A stretch of DNA of 64,000 nt from Microbacterium stercoris (GCF_017592545.1 NZ_JAGFOA010000007.1:149442-213441), one strand, 5' to 3'; positions 46,525 through 56,303 are shown, numbered from the stretch's first letter. Notes: generated from the sequence alone by a model not told the origin. Translations and numbers: made by a program.

Positions 46525-48305
46525 AGCTCGTTCTGGAGACGCTGCGGGAGCTGATGCGCTGGCTTCCGGGCGACGCGCGGCGCTACCTCACCAAGTACGT
46601 GATCATCTCGTGCGTGCTCGCCGTGCTCGACATCGTCGCCATCATGGTGCTCGCGGTCAGCCTCGCCCCGATGATCTCGGGGGCCGACATCCGGATCCCG
46701 TTCATCGGATCCTTCGGTCGCGAGGCGTACGTCTGGCTGATCGCCGTCGTCGCCTTCCTGATCCTCGCCAAGTCGATCCTGGCGATGGTGCAGCAGTGGT
46801 TCGCCACCCGGCGATTCGCGCAGTTCGAGCTCGAGATCGGGCGACAGCTGTTCGACGCCTACATCAAGGCGCCGTGGACGCATCGTCTTGCTCGCAACAC
46901 CGCGCAGATCGTGCGCATCGCGGATGTCGGCATCGCCAACGTCATCAGCGGATTCCTGCTGCCGATCGTGCAGCTGCCCGCGATCGCCGCCAGCTTCATC
47001 CTGATCATCGCGATCATCGTGATCACCCAGCCGCTGACGGCGCTGATCACGATCGTGTATCTCGGGCTCATCGTCTTCCTGATGTACCGCGTGGTCTCCG
47101 GGCGAGCCGTGCAGGCGGGGCGCGTGTCCCGCGACTACTCCTTCAAGGTCGCCGCCCTGATGACCGAGATGATGCAGGCGCTGAAGGAGATCACCCTCCG
47201 CAACAAGACCGGCGAGGTCGCCGACGTCGTGCACTACAACCGCTCGTTCAGCACGCGGGCGCGCGCCAACATGAACTTCCTGGGCTCGCTGCCGAGCTTC
47301 GTGCTCAACGCCGCGCTCGTGGGCGGCTTCATCCTGGTCGGCGCCGTCGGGTACCTCGTCGGAGGTCTCGAGGAGGCGCTCGGTGGCGTGGCGCTGTTCG
47401 CGGTCGCGGGTTTCCGTCTCATCCCGTCGCTGACGGGCTTCCAGTCGATCGTGACGACGACCACCGCGAACGTGCCGCACGTCCAGGCCGTCATCTTCGA
47501 TCTCAAGTCGACGGAGCTGTACCTCGAGGTGGCCGAGCGTCTCGGGCACGACGAGATCGAGGGTCATCCCCGCATGCTGCGCCTGTCCGGGGTGAGCTAC
47601 GGCTACCCCGGCCACGAGGAGACGCCCACGCTGAAGAACATCGACCTCGACATCCCGATCGGGAGCTCCCTCGCCCTGGTCGGCAGTTCGGGCGCCGGAA
47701 AGTCGACGCTCGTCGACGTGCTCCTCGGACTGCTCGTGCCGCAGCAGGGGACGATCATGCTCGATGACCAGAAGCTCACGGACATCCTCGCCTCGTGGCG
47801 CAACCGCGTGGGCTACGTGCCCCAGGACGTCGCGCTCTTCGACGGCACGATCGCCCAGAACGTCGCCCTGTCGTGGGATGACGACGGGATCGACTACGAC
47901 CGCGTCCGCGCCTCGCTCGAGCGCGCCCAGCTCTGGGAGACGATCGAGAAGCGCGATGGCGGCATGCGCGGACGCATCGGCGAGCGAGGTCTCGCGCTGT
48001 CGGGCGGCCAGCGTCAGCGTCTCGGCATCGCGCGCGCCCTGTACAGCGACCCGCTGATCCTCGTGCTCGACGAGGCGACGAGCGCGCTCGACACCAAGAC
48101 CGAGAAGCTCGTCACCGAGGCCATCCGGGGTCTCAAGGGCGAGGTGACGATCGTGTCTGTCGCGCACCGTCTCTCGACGATCCGTGACAGCGACCTGGTG
48201 TGCTTTATGCAGGACGGCGAGATCGCCGCGCGGGGCACGTTCGACGAGCTGGTGCGGGCGGTGCCGAACTTCGCCGAGCAGGCCCAGCTCGCGGGGCTCG
48301 CGTGA
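46521..48305 (+). CDS. ABC transporter, fused permease-ATPase, PglK/MsbA-like flippase
   Basis: A 594-aa half-transporter: six membrane helices in the first 330 residues, then a nucleotide-binding domain with Walker A GSSGAGKST (about 388), Q-loop VPQDVALF, signature LSGGQRQRLGIARAL (about 493), Walker B LILVLDEATS and switch VAHRLST. The layout resembles PglK, which flips lipid-linked oligosaccharides, so export of the repeat unit built by this locus is the likely job. Phe-Met at 48204 is coded TTT ATG. GT2 downstream overlaps its stop. Confidence 0.85.
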   Translation: MKLVLETLRELMRWLPGDARRYLTKYVIISCVLAVLDIVAIMVLAVSLAPMISGADIRIPFIGSFGREAYVWLIAVVAFLILAKSILAMVQQWFATRRFAQFELEIGRQLFDAYIKAPWTHRLARNTAQIVRIADVGIANVISGFLLPIVQLPAIAASFILIIAIIVITQPLTALITIVYLGLIVFLMYRVVSGRAVQAGRVSRDYSFKVAALMTEMMQALKEITLRNKTGEVADVVHYNRSFSTRARANMNFLGSLPSFVLNAALVGGFILVGAVGYLVGGLEEALGGVALFAVAGFRLIPSLTGFQSIVTTTTANVPHVQAVIFDLKSTELYLEVAERLGHDEIEGHPRMLRLSGVSYGYPGHEETPTLKNIDLDIPIGSSLALVGSSGAGKSTLVDVLLGLLVPQQGTIMLDDQKLTDILASWRNRVGYVPQDVALFDGTIAQNVALSWDDDGIDYDRVRASLERAQLWETIEKRDGGMRGRIGERGLALSGGQRQRLGIARALYSDPLILVLDEATSALDTKTEKLVTEAIRGLKGEVTIVSVAHRLSTIRDSDLVCFMQDGEIAARGTFDELVRAVPNFAEQAQLAGLA

Positions 48306-49393
48306 ACGCGCGTCTCGTCGATCTCGTCATCGCCTGCCATGACGAATCCCGCCCGCTCGAGCGCGCCGTCGCGTCGGTGCTCGCCGACTCCTCCGTGCGC
48401 GATCGTGTGCGCGTGACGGTCGTCGCGCACGGCATCCCGGCAGCACCACTCGAGCACAGGCTCGCGGGCATCGAGGGCGAATGGCGCGTCGTCGAGTTCG
48501 CCGACGGCGTCCGCAGCGCCGCCGGGCCGTACAACCACGGCCTCGGCCTCGCCGACGCGGAGTACTGCGCGGTGATGGGGTCGGACGATTCGCTCGAACC
48601 GGGCGCACTGGCGGGATGGATCTCCGCCGCCGAGGCGCGGCGTCCGGATGCGGCGATCGCCCGGATCCGGATCGCGGGACAGCCGATCATGCCCAACCCG
48701 CTCGTTCGGATCGGGCGGCGTCACGACCTCGACCCGGCTCGTGACCGGCTCTTCTACCGCACCGCCCCCCTGGGACTCATCCGCACCGAGACCATGCGGC
48801 GCATGGGCCTGCGGATGACGGAGGGGGTGCGTGTCGGGGAGGATCTCGACTTCAGCGTGCGACTGTTCGCTCTCGCCGACCGGGTTGACTTTCTGGGCGA
48901 CGCGCCCTGCTACGTCATCGGGGAGGATGCGCGCGAACGCACGACGCTCGCGCCCATGCGCCTCGAGGACGACCTCGCGGCCGTCACGCGTCTGCTGGAC
49001 AGCGAGCTGCCCGGGCTGCTCTCGCCCGCGGATCGCCGCGCCCTGGCGATCAAGCTCGTGCGTGTCAGCATCGTCGGCAAGGTCCGCGCCCGCCCGACCG
49101 CCGCGCAGTGGAGCGACGAGAAGGAGCTCGCCTTCCTCGCGGAGCTTCTGCGTCGCCTCGTGTCGCTCGCGCCGGGTGTGCTCGCCCCCTTCAACCTCCA
49201 GGATCGCGCGCTCCTGGATGTGCTGCTCGGGACTCCCGATCTGGCGAGCGTGCTCGCAGCCGTCGAGAAGGCCGCGCGTGCCGGGCGCCTGCAGCGCTGG
49301 TTCACCCGGAACCCGCTGCGTGCGTTCGGTCGCGAGACGAGTCTGCGCCGCTACGTGCTCTACCTGCTGAACCGCGAACGGACGAACCGATGA
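48302..49393 (+). CDS. GT2 glycosyltransferase, paralogue of 52972-54042
   Basis: A 363-aa GT-A enzyme: LVDLVIACHDESRPLERAVA, PYNHGLGLADAEYCAVMGSD with the D-D metal site in SDDSLEPGALAGW, and GVRVGEDLDFSVRLFALADR. The C-terminal third (after about 230) is a helical extension of unknown role. The protein at 52972-54042 shares the order VIAVHD, NAGLDAADAPF, MGSDDTLEP, PTGEDIPYV. GTG 48302 overlaps the flippase stop. Confidence 0.82.
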   Translation: MNARLVDLVIACHDESRPLERAVASVLADSSVRDRVRVTVVAHGIPAAPLEHRLAGIEGEWRVVEFADGVRSAAGPYNHGLGLADAEYCAVMGSDDSLEPGALAGWISAAEARRPDAAIARIRIAGQPIMPNPLVRIGRRHDLDPARDRLFYRTAPLGLIRTETMRRMGLRMTEGVRVGEDLDFSVRLFALADRVDFLGDAPCYVIGEDARERTTLAPMRLEDDLAAVTRLLDSELPGLLSPADRRALAIKLVRVSIVGKVRARPTAAQWSDEKELAFLAELLRRLVSLAPGVLAPFNLQDRALLDVLLGTPDLASVLAAVEKAARAGRLQRWFTRNPLRAFGRETSLRRYVLYLLNRERTNR

Positions 49394-50523
49394 CCACTCG
49401 CCCCTCCATGCTGATCCTGTCGTACTCGCCGATCGCCCGCGATGCCCGCGTGCTGAAGCAGGTCGTGCGCTTCACCCAGGACTACGACGTCACCACCTGC
49501 GGCTACGGTCCCGCCCCGGAAGGGGTGGTCGAGCACATCGAGATCCCCGAGTCGGAGCGATACAACGACCTCAACGGATCGCTCATCACCCTGAAGCGGT
49601 ACTACACGGCGTACTGGCGCCTGTCCGCCGTGAAGTACTCGCGCCAGGCGCTGCGTGGACGCAAGTTCGATGTGGCGATCGCGAACGACGTCGAGGCGGT
49701 GCCCGTGGCGGTGCGGCTGCGGCCCCGCCGCGGTGTGCTCGCCGACCTGCACGAGTACAGCCCGCGTCTGCACGACGACCACGCCCTGTGGTTCAAGCGG
49801 ATCACCCCGTGGTTCAACTTCATCGTGCGTCTCTACGTGACCCGCGCCAAGGCGTGGTCGACCGTGAGCCGCGGCATCGTCGACGAGTACGAGAAGAACT
49901 TCGGCTTCCGGGCCGAGCTCGTCACCAACGCCGCTCCGTACCAGGAGGCCGAGCCGACGCCGGTCGGCACCACGATCCGCATGGTGCACAGTGGCGCATG
50001 CCTGCGCAATCGCAACCTCCACGTCATGGCGGAGGCCGTTGCCGAGGCCGCCAACGATGTGACCCTCGACTTCTATCTGACGGCCAACGACCCGCCCTAC
50101 CTGCAGGAGCTGAAGGACTTCGCGGCGACGACCGATCGCGTCACGGTGCACGACCCCGTGCCGTACGCGCAGCTCGCGGGCATCCTGAACGGCTACGACG
50201 TCGGCATCCACGTGCTGCCGCCGATCAACTTCAACAACAAGCTCGCGCTGCCGAACAAGCTGTTCGACTACGTGCAGGCCCGGCTCGGCGTGCTCATCGG
50301 ACCGTCGCAGGAGATGATCCACTACACCGACGAGTACGGCATCGGAGAGGTGTCGGCGAGCTTCGAGCGCGACGACATCCGCGCCGCAATCGAGAAGCTC
50401 ACCCCCGAGTCGGTCACGGCGTTCAAGCAGAATGCGCATGCACACGCGGCCGAGCTCGCAGGCGAGCGCCAGGTCGACGTGTGGGTGTCGCTCATCGACC
50501 GGCTGATGAGGGGACGTCGTTGA
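49390..50523 (+). CDS. GT4 glycosyltransferase, paralogue of 51797-52939
   Basis: A 377-aa GT-B enzyme. N-domain LILSYSPIARDARVLKQVVRF, FDVAIANDVEAVPVAVRL and ADLHEYSPRLHDD; C-domain VHSGACLRNRNLHVMAEAVA, LTANDPPYLQELKDFA, YDVGIHVLPPINFNN and LPNKLFDYVQARLG. Overlaps the preceding stop by ATGA. Its near twin two genes downstream suggests two related linkages or donors in the repeat unit. Confidence 0.85.
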   Translation: MTTRPSMLILSYSPIARDARVLKQVVRFTQDYDVTTCGYGPAPEGVVEHIEIPESERYNDLNGSLITLKRYYTAYWRLSAVKYSRQALRGRKFDVAIANDVEAVPVAVRLRPRRGVLADLHEYSPRLHDDHALWFKRITPWFNFIVRLYVTRAKAWSTVSRGIVDEYEKNFGFRAELVTNAAPYQEAEPTPVGTTIRMVHSGACLRNRNLHVMAEAVAEAANDVTLDFYLTANDPPYLQELKDFAATTDRVTVHDPVPYAQLAGILNGYDVGIHVLPPINFNNKLALPNKLFDYVQARLGVLIGPSQEMIHYTDEYGIGEVSASFERDDIRAAIEKLTPESVTAFKQNAHAHAAELAGERQVDVWVSLIDRLMRGRR

Positions 50524-50545
50524 CGTCGTCGACGGCTCCGGTGCG

Positions 50546-51787
50546 ATGACCCGCCTTCTGCTCTTCACGAACGAGTACCCGTACGCCACGGGTGACTGCG
50601 GCTTCGTCGCTCGCGAGATCCCGTATCTCGCCGAGCGGTTCGACGACGTCGTGGTGTTCTGCCATGCGCGCGACACCTCGCCGGGCCGGGTCCAGATGCC
50701 GGCGAATGTCACGCTGGGCGGCAACCTGTTCGAGCGCAGCGACGACGACCGCCTCTGGACGCCGCTCACCCCGCCGAATCTCGCCCTGCTGGCGGATGCT
50801 GCCTGGCGCGAGCTCCGGGCCGGCCGTCTGCTGCGGCATCTGCGCCTGTTCCTCATGGGAGCGCGCGTCGGCATCACCCAGGCCAATCGCCGCGCCGTGC
50901 GCGAGGCGATCGCCGGCGACCGCGACACCGTCGCGTATGCGTTCTGGGGGATGGGCGGCGGGCTCGGACTGGCCTGGCTGCGCGGGGTGCGTGCGAAGGC
51001 GCTGCGCCTGCACCGCTACGACCTGTACGAGGACCGCGCGCCCGGCGGCTACCTTCCCTTCCGTCGGTTCCTGCTCGCGCGTGCCGACCGGATCCTGGCG
51101 ATCTCGCAGGACGCGCGGATGTACCTCGCCGAGACCTATCGCGACCGCCGGGTGGATGCGAAGACGGTGCTGAGCCGGCTCGGCGCCGAGGGGCCCGAGG
51201 AGTTCACGCGCCCGTCGCGTGACGGCGACGAGCGTCTTGTGGTGTCGTGCTCCGCGGTGACCGACATCAAGCGCGTCGCGCTCATCCTCGCCGCCCTTCG
51301 CGCCCTGCCCGGAATGTCGGACGAAGCGCCGGTGAGGTGGGTGCACTTCGGCACGGGACCGCTCATGGACGACCTCCAGCGGGCGGCCGACGAGGCGATG
51401 GCCACCACGCCCGGACTGCGAATCGACCTGCGCGGTCAGACGCCGAATGAGGAGATCGCCTCGTTCTATCGCGATCACCGCGTTGATGTGCTCGTCAACG
51501 CGAGCAGCAGCGAGGGTGTGCCCGTCAGCATCATGGAGGCCATCGCGCACGACATCCCCGTCGTGGCGACGGCCGTCGGAGGCAGTCCCGAGATCGTCGG
51601 ATCCGAGCTGCGCACCGGCCTGCTCGTCTCCTCCGATCCCCAGCCGACGGAGCTGGCTCGGGCGATCCGGACCGTGCTCGATTCCGACGACGAGGCCTTC
51701 GCGCCCCGCCAGCGCTGGCGCCTCGAGTTCGACGCGACCGTGACCGGCGCGCGGGCCGCACAGCTCGTCCGCGACCTGATCCCCTGA
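50546..51787 (+). CDS. GT4 glycosyltransferase
   Basis: A 413-aa GT-B enzyme: LLFTNEYPYATGDCGFVARE (N-terminal acceptor side), AYAFWGMGGGLGLAWLRG, LRLHRYDLYED; then RLVVSCSAVTDIKRVALILA, HFGTGPLMDDLQR and VNASSSEGVPVSIMEAIAHD, a textbook GT4 donor site with E-x7-E. The pair of GT4 paralogues lies on either side. No obvious SD is seen; the gap from the previous stop is 22 bases. Confidence 0.87.
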   Translation: MTRLLLFTNEYPYATGDCGFVAREIPYLAERFDDVVVFCHARDTSPGRVQMPANVTLGGNLFERSDDDRLWTPLTPPNLALLADAAWRELRAGRLLRHLRLFLMGARVGITQANRRAVREAIAGDRDTVAYAFWGMGGGLGLAWLRGVRAKALRLHRYDLYEDRAPGGYLPFRRFLLARADRILAISQDARMYLAETYRDRRVDAKTVLSRLGAEGPEEFTRPSRDGDERLVVSCSAVTDIKRVALILAALRALPGMSDEAPVRWVHFGTGPLMDDLQRAADEAMATTPGLRIDLRGQTPNEEIASFYRDHRVDVLVNASSSEGVPVSIMEAIAHDIPVVATAVGGSPEIVGSELRTGLLVSSDPQPTELARAIRTVLDSDDEAFAPRQRWRLEFDATVTGARAAQLVRDLIP

Positions 51788-51796
51788 GGAGCGCTT

Positions 51797-52939
51797 GTGA
51801 CCACGCCCACGCCGACTCGTCCGAGCCTGCTGATCGTCTCGTTCTCGCCGATCATCGCCGATGCGCGTCTGCTCAAGCAGATCGCGCTGTTCCGCGATGA
51901 CTACGCCATCACCACGCTCGGGCACGGTGAGAAGCCGGACGGCGTCGTCGAGCACCTGCGGATCCCCGACGAGCTCGCGGTGTGGCGCTACCCGCGCCTA
52001 GCCGTGGTGCTGCGCCAGTACCGCCGCGCGTACCGCGAGAACAAGGCGATCGCGGCCGCCACCTCCGCGCTGCGCGGCCGCGTGTTCGACGTCGCGATCG
52101 CCAACGACGTCGACGCCGTGGGCGTGGCGCTGTCGACCACCGTGCGCGCCGGCATCCATGCGGACCTGCACGAGTACGCGCCGCGCCAGCACGAGGAGCT
52201 GCTCCGGTTCCGCGTGTTCGTGAAGCCGTTCATCGAGTGGATCTGCCGCCACCACGTCGCGAAGGCCGGATCCTGGTCGACGGTCAGCAACGGACTCGCC
52301 CGCGAGTACGCGCGCCGTTTCGGCTTCCGTCCCGTCGTCGTCACGAACGCCGCGCCCTTCGTGGATGCCGTGCCGACGGAGGTGCATGACCCGATCCGGT
52401 TCGTGCACTCGGGTGCCGCGCAGCGCAGTCGCTTCCTCGACACGATCGTCGACGGTGTGCTGGCCTCGCGCGCGGGCACGCTCGACCTGTACCTCACCCC
52501 GAACGACCCGTCGTACATCGACGAGCTGAAGCAGCGCGCCGCGACGACGGGCGGCCGCGTGCGGGTGCAGGATCCGGTGCCGTACGCCCGTCTCGCCGAG
52601 ACCCTGCGAGGCTACGACGTGGGCATCCACATCCTGCCGCCGGTGAACTTCAACAACCGGTGGGCACTGCCGAACAAGATCTTCGACTACGTTCAGGCGC
52701 GGCTCGGCGTGCTGATCGGTCCGTCGCCGGAGATGGCCGAGTACGTCACCGGCTATGGCCTCGGCGTGGTGGCCGAGGACTTCTCCGCGCAAGCGCTGGC
52801 GCGCGCCATCGACGGACTGACGCCCGAGACGGTGTCGGCCGCGAAGGCGAAGGCGCACGCCCACGCGCGCGAGCTGTCGAGCGAGAACCAGGTCACGGCC
52901 TGGAGGTCCGCGGTGGAGGCGCTTCTCGCGCGTCTCTGA
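51797..52939 (+). CDS. GT4 glycosyltransferase, paralogue of 49390-50523
   Basis: A 380-aa protein with the same layout as 49390-50523: LLIVSFSPIIADARLLKQIA, FDVAIANDVDAVGVAL, ADLHEYAPRQHEELL, TNAAPFVDAVPTEV, LTPNDPSYIDELK, YDVGIHILPPVNFNN and LPNKIFDYVQARLGVLIGPS. GTG 51797 has the SD TGAGGAG. It is the last plus-strand gene before a convergent pair. Confidence 0.85.
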   Translation: MTTPTPTRPSLLIVSFSPIIADARLLKQIALFRDDYAITTLGHGEKPDGVVEHLRIPDELAVWRYPRLAVVLRQYRRAYRENKAIAAATSALRGRVFDVAIANDVDAVGVALSTTVRAGIHADLHEYAPRQHEELLRFRVFVKPFIEWICRHHVAKAGSWSTVSNGLAREYARRFGFRPVVVTNAAPFVDAVPTEVHDPIRFVHSGAAQRSRFLDTIVDGVLASRAGTLDLYLTPNDPSYIDELKQRAATTGGRVRVQDPVPYARLAETLRGYDVGIHILPPVNFNNRWALPNKIFDYVQARLGVLIGPSPEMAEYVTGYGLGVVAEDFSAQALARAIDGLTPETVSAAKAKAHAHARELSSENQVTAWRSAVEALLARL

Positions 52940-52947
52940 GCGGTCCG

Positions 52948-52966
52948 AGCCGCGCGGGCTGCGGCT
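52948..52966. terminator. Weak hairpin between convergent glycosyltransferase genes
   Basis: AGCCGC (52948-52953) pairs with GCGGCT (52961-52966), 7-base loop, followed by TGTC. It is placed exactly in the 32-base convergent gap. Confidence 0.4.
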
Positions 52967-52971
52967 TGTCG

Positions 52972-54042
52972 TCAGCGTGCTTGGAGGGCGGTCGCCGCGG
53001 CGAACCGCAGCGGCGCCTCACGATGCAGCGCGAAGCGGAGGCGGCGGGGGAGCAGCGACCCCACCGCGAGGAACCGGCGCCGCGCGTACGCGGCCGCGAT
53101 CAGCTCGGTGGCAGGACGGGCGGGGTCGAGGGCGCCGTCGAGCACGTCTCGGTCGCGCCGGGAGAGCTGCTCGTGCACTCCGGCACCGGTCTCGACGAGT
53201 CTCGCCGCGACATCCGCGAGCGCGGCGCGTTCGGACGCGCCCCACAGCTCCGCGTCGGCGCGATAGAAGATCGCCCCGAACAGCTGGATCCGGATGAGCT
53301 TCGCCACGGCGGCCGATCGTGCTGCCGCAGGCAGCGTCGAGAACCGCTCCTCGGCGAGCAGGCGGTCGAGCCACGCGAACTCGTCCGCGATGGAGCGGCG
53401 CGCGAAGGTGGTGCGGGGCCCACCGTCGTCGTGGATCAGGTACGCGGGTCCGCGACGGTCGTAGGCGATGCCGGCGCCCGAGAACCAAAGGGCGGTGACA
53501 TAGGGGATGTCCTCGCCCGTGGGCACGTCCAGGGCGAAGCGCAGGTCGCCGAAACGCGCCCGCGACACGAGCCCGAGCGGCGCGGAGCGGTAGCTCAGAC
53601 GATCGCGGACGCCGTCGAGCCGGCGCGAGCGGAAGGGGCGTGTGGCGGGCGTGGGCACGGCGGCCCCTCCCGCGTGGCGCAGGCGAGCGATCACGACGTC
53701 GGCCGCATCGCGACGGGCGACGCGCAGCCACGAGTCGATCGCATGCGGCTCGAGTGTGTCGTCGGATCCCATGACCGACGTGAAGGGCGCGTCGGCGGCG
53801 TCGAGACCGGCGTTGAAGGGGCCGGCCGGGCTGCGGCGGCCGTCGGAGAACGGCAGCAGCCGCAGTCGCGGATCCGGCAGGCGCGTGGCGAGGTTCCGTG
53901 CGATGAGGTCGGGGTCGATCCCGTGCACCACCACCGTGACGCGCACCTCGGCATCCGTGGCGTCGAGCACACTGCCCACCGCGCGATCGATCGGCCGCGC
54001 CGGGTCGTGCACCGCGATGACGAGATCGACCTCGGGGGTCAT
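52972..54042 (-). CDS. GT2 glycosyltransferase, paralogue of 48302-49393
   Basis: A 356-aa GT-A enzyme: VDLVIAVHDPARPIDRAVGS, PFNAGLDAADAPFTSVMGSD, DTLEPHAIDSW, LDVPTGEDIPYVTALWFSG. The C-terminal helical extension resembles that of its paralogue. Its ATG 54042 overlaps the stop of the GT4 gene to the right, so these two form a minus-strand unit inside an otherwise plus-strand locus. Confidence 0.82.
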   Translation of the reverse strand: MTPEVDLVIAVHDPARPIDRAVGSVLDATDAEVRVTVVVHGIDPDLIARNLATRLPDPRLRLLPFSDGRRSPAGPFNAGLDAADAPFTSVMGSDDTLEPHAIDSWLRVARRDAADVVIARLRHAGGAAVPTPATRPFRSRRLDGVRDRLSYRSAPLGLVSRARFGDLRFALDVPTGEDIPYVTALWFSGAGIAYDRRGPAYLIHDDGGPRTTFARRSIADEFAWLDRLLAEERFSTLPAAARSAAVAKLIRIQLFGAIFYRADAELWGASERAALADVAARLVETGAGVHEQLSRRDRDVLDGALDPARPATELIAAAYARRRFLAVGSLLPRRLRFALHREAPLRFAAATALQAR

Positions 54043-55142
54043 CGGGAGGCCCGAACCGCGCGCGCCTCTTCGTATGCCGCCGCGTAGCCCTCGGCGACCC
54101 GAGCAGGGGAGAAGCGATCGCCGATGGTGGCCGCGACCGCGTCCGCCGAAGGACGGGGGTCGCGGCGCAGCAGCTCCAGCGCGGCGGACGCGTAGGCCTC
54201 GGGTGTCTGCTCGTGGACGAGCCGGCCGTTGAGGTCGGTGACGTACTCCCGCTGGCCGCCGTTCGCCCCCACCACCGCCGGGCGCCCGTGCACGATCGCC
54301 TCGGCCGCCGAGACGCAGAAGTTCTCGCCCTTCGTCGGCAGCAGGAACAGGTCGGCTGCGGCGAGCTCGGCCTCCACGCCGGTCTGGTCGCGCACTCCGC
54401 CGAGGACGACGTTCTCGCCGAGCCCGAGCGCGTCGGCGCGAGCCCGCACGGCATCACGCAGGGGGCCGTCGCCGACGAAGTGGAGCGAGGCGGGAAGGCC
54501 GGCATCGTGCAGCAGACGCAGCGCCTCGACCGCGGTGATCGGATCCTTGCGCTCGACGAGGCCGCCCACGGCGACCAGGCGCGGACCGGCGCCCCCCGGG
54601 TGTGGCGCGACGGTCTCGGGCTGCGGCACGATGCAGGGCACCACACGCGTCGGGCCGGGGCGATGGGCACGGATCGGGTCGGCGAGGTAGTCGCAGACGG
54701 CGGTGACGACATCCGGGCGGCGCAGCAGTCGTCTGAGCACGGGCAGCGCGAGGCGCGCCCTGCCGATGGTGTCGGGATTCGACAGCGCCGACCAGTGCTC
54801 GACGTGCACCCACGGCACCCGCACGCCCACCGCGAGCAGCGGCAGCAGCGTGCTGATCGCCTCGGTGTGCAGCACGTCGACATCCGTGAGGAAGGGCCGG
54901 ATGCGCCGCGCGGCGGCGAGGATCTGCAGCGGGTTCGTCGTTGACATCGGGATGCGCGTGACCGGCACGGCGCGGTCGCGGTCGACCGCCTCGTCCTCCG
55001 CGCTCAGCAGGCGCGGCGATGCCAGATGGACGACCTGCACGTCGTGCTCCCGTGCCAGCAGCTCGGCGTCCTTGAGGACGAAGATTCCGGAGCTGGGGGC
55101 CGCGACCGTGGGATACCAGGTCGTGAGCAGGAGGATGCGCAC
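54039..55142 (-). CDS. GT4 glycosyltransferase
   Basis: A 367-aa GT-B enzyme: LLLTTWYPTVAAPSSGIFVL (N-terminal), DVLHTEAISTLLPLLAV, WVHVEHWSAL; LVAVGGLVERKDPITAVEAL, HFVGDGPLRDAVRARAD and LPTKGENFCVSAAEAIVHGR, the donor-binding loop with E-x7-E. GTG 55142 follows TACCGT with a 6-base gap. It diverges from the acyltransferase gene at 55212. Confidence 0.87.
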   Translation of the reverse strand: MRILLLTTWYPTVAAPSSGIFVLKDAELLAREHDVQVVHLASPRLLSAEDEAVDRDRAVPVTRIPMSTTNPLQILAAARRIRPFLTDVDVLHTEAISTLLPLLAVGVRVPWVHVEHWSALSNPDTIGRARLALPVLRRLLRRPDVVTAVCDYLADPIRAHRPGPTRVVPCIVPQPETVAPHPGGAGPRLVAVGGLVERKDPITAVEALRLLHDAGLPASLHFVGDGPLRDAVRARADALGLGENVVLGGVRDQTGVEAELAAADLFLLPTKGENFCVSAAEAIVHGRPAVVGANGGQREYVTDLNGRLVHEQTPEAYASAALELLRRDPRPSADAVAATIGDRFSPARVAEGYAAAYEEARAVRASR

Positions 55143-55148
55143 CGCACC

Positions 55149-55154
55149 ACGGTA
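55149..55154 (-). promoter_or_regulatory. -10 element of the minus-strand GT4-GT2 unit
   Basis: TACCGT on the minus strand ends 6 bases before GTG 55142. Confidence 0.42.
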
Positions 55155-55197
55155 GCAACCCGCGCCCCTGCGAACGCTGGCCGCGACCCCTGCGGGG

Positions 55198-55203
55198 TAG
55201 GCT
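55198..55203 (+). promoter_or_regulatory. -10 element of the 55212 acyltransferase
   Basis: TAGGCT ends 8 bases before GTG 55212; with 55149-55154 it makes a 69-base divergent promoter region. Confidence 0.42.
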
Positions 55204-55211
55204 CGCCAACC

Positions 55212-56303
55212 GTGACGAACGACACGAGCATCGCGAGCGGCGTCTCCGCGCGGTCGTCCCGCCGGTGGTCGTACGACGTTCTGCGTGTCATCTCCATCGT
55301 CGGCGTGGTCGCGATCCACACGTTCGCCGGCATGGTCTCCAACCCCGACCTGCAGGGCTCCGCGCGGTGGTGGTACGCCACCGCCATGGACATCGGCTTC
55401 ATCTGGGTCGTGCCGGTCTTCGTGATGCTCAGTGGCGCGCTGCTGCTCGCTCCGCGTCAGCACGCGGAGGGTCCCGCCTCGTTCTACCGGCGCCGACTGC
55501 TGCGGCTGGCGCCGGCCTTCGTGTTCTGGCAGATCTTCTACATCGTCGTCGTCTTCGGATGGATCTCCGGGCAGACGCTGACGGTCGCGGGGGTGGCGAC
55601 CTCGATTCTCGACGGCCGCACGTACACGCACCTCTACTTCCTCTGGCTGATCGTCGGCTTGTACGCCGTGGCGCCGGTGCTCGCGGCGTTCCTCTCGGAC
55701 GGCGGGCAGAAGCGCGCGCTCCTCTTCGCCGGTGCCCTGCTCGCCGTCGCGGTCGCGACCTGGTCGGCGTCGTCCCTGCTCGGATACGCCGGTCATCCGC
55801 GCCCGCTCACGCTCCTGGCGTTCACGCAGTGGCTGCCGTATGCCGGGTACTTCGTGGCCGGATGGGCCCTGCGCGACCTGCGCCCGCGCGGCGCGAAGCT
55901 CGCGGCGGCCACGGTGCTCACGGCCGCGGTCATCGCGCTGCTCGTCTGGCAGTACGGCACCCGGCCCGCGCATCCGCTGCTGGATGCCCTGGCGCCGATC
56001 TCGTATCTCGGTCCGCTCGTGGCCCTGGCTGCGGTGGGCGTGTTCGTGTCCGGAAACGGCCTGCTCTCAGCCTTCGTGCCGGGACGGCGCATCGGGGCGG
56101 CGCTGCGCGAGCTGTCCGATGCGTCCTTCGGCGTCTTCCTGATGCACTTCGTCATCCTGATCCTGCTGCGCCAGGCGCCGCCGTTCGCCGGCGCGCTGGA
56201 TTCGCCGGTGATGGTCACGCTGCTGTGGATCGCGACCGTGGTGATCTCGTTCGGGGCGACGATCCTGCTGCGTCGGGTGCCCGTGGTCCGTCGCGTTCTC
56301 TGA
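55212..56303 (+). CDS. Acyltransferase_3 (OafA-type) membrane protein
   Basis: A 363-aa protein with about ten membrane helices. Family landmarks are YDVLRVISIVGVVAIHTFAG with the catalytic His in helix 1, FYRRRLLRLAPAFVFW and FGVFLMHFVILI. Such proteins O-acetylate or otherwise acylate surface sugars. It is clearly paralogous to 61328-62383, for example TYTHLYFLWLIVGLYAVAPV. It is separated from that copy by the wbpI and CWB2 genes. Confidence 0.87.
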   Translation: MTNDTSIASGVSARSSRRWSYDVLRVISIVGVVAIHTFAGMVSNPDLQGSARWWYATAMDIGFIWVVPVFVMLSGALLLAPRQHAEGPASFYRRRLLRLAPAFVFWQIFYIVVVFGWISGQTLTVAGVATSILDGRTYTHLYFLWLIVGLYAVAPVLAAFLSDGGQKRALLFAGALLAVAVATWSASSLLGYAGHPRPLTLLAFTQWLPYAGYFVAGWALRDLRPRGAKLAAATVLTAAVIALLVWQYGTRPAHPLLDALAPISYLGPLVALAAVGVFVSGNGLLSAFVPGRRIGAALRELSDASFGVFLMHFVILILLRQAPPFAGALDSPVMVTLLWIATVVISFGATILLRRVPVVRRVL

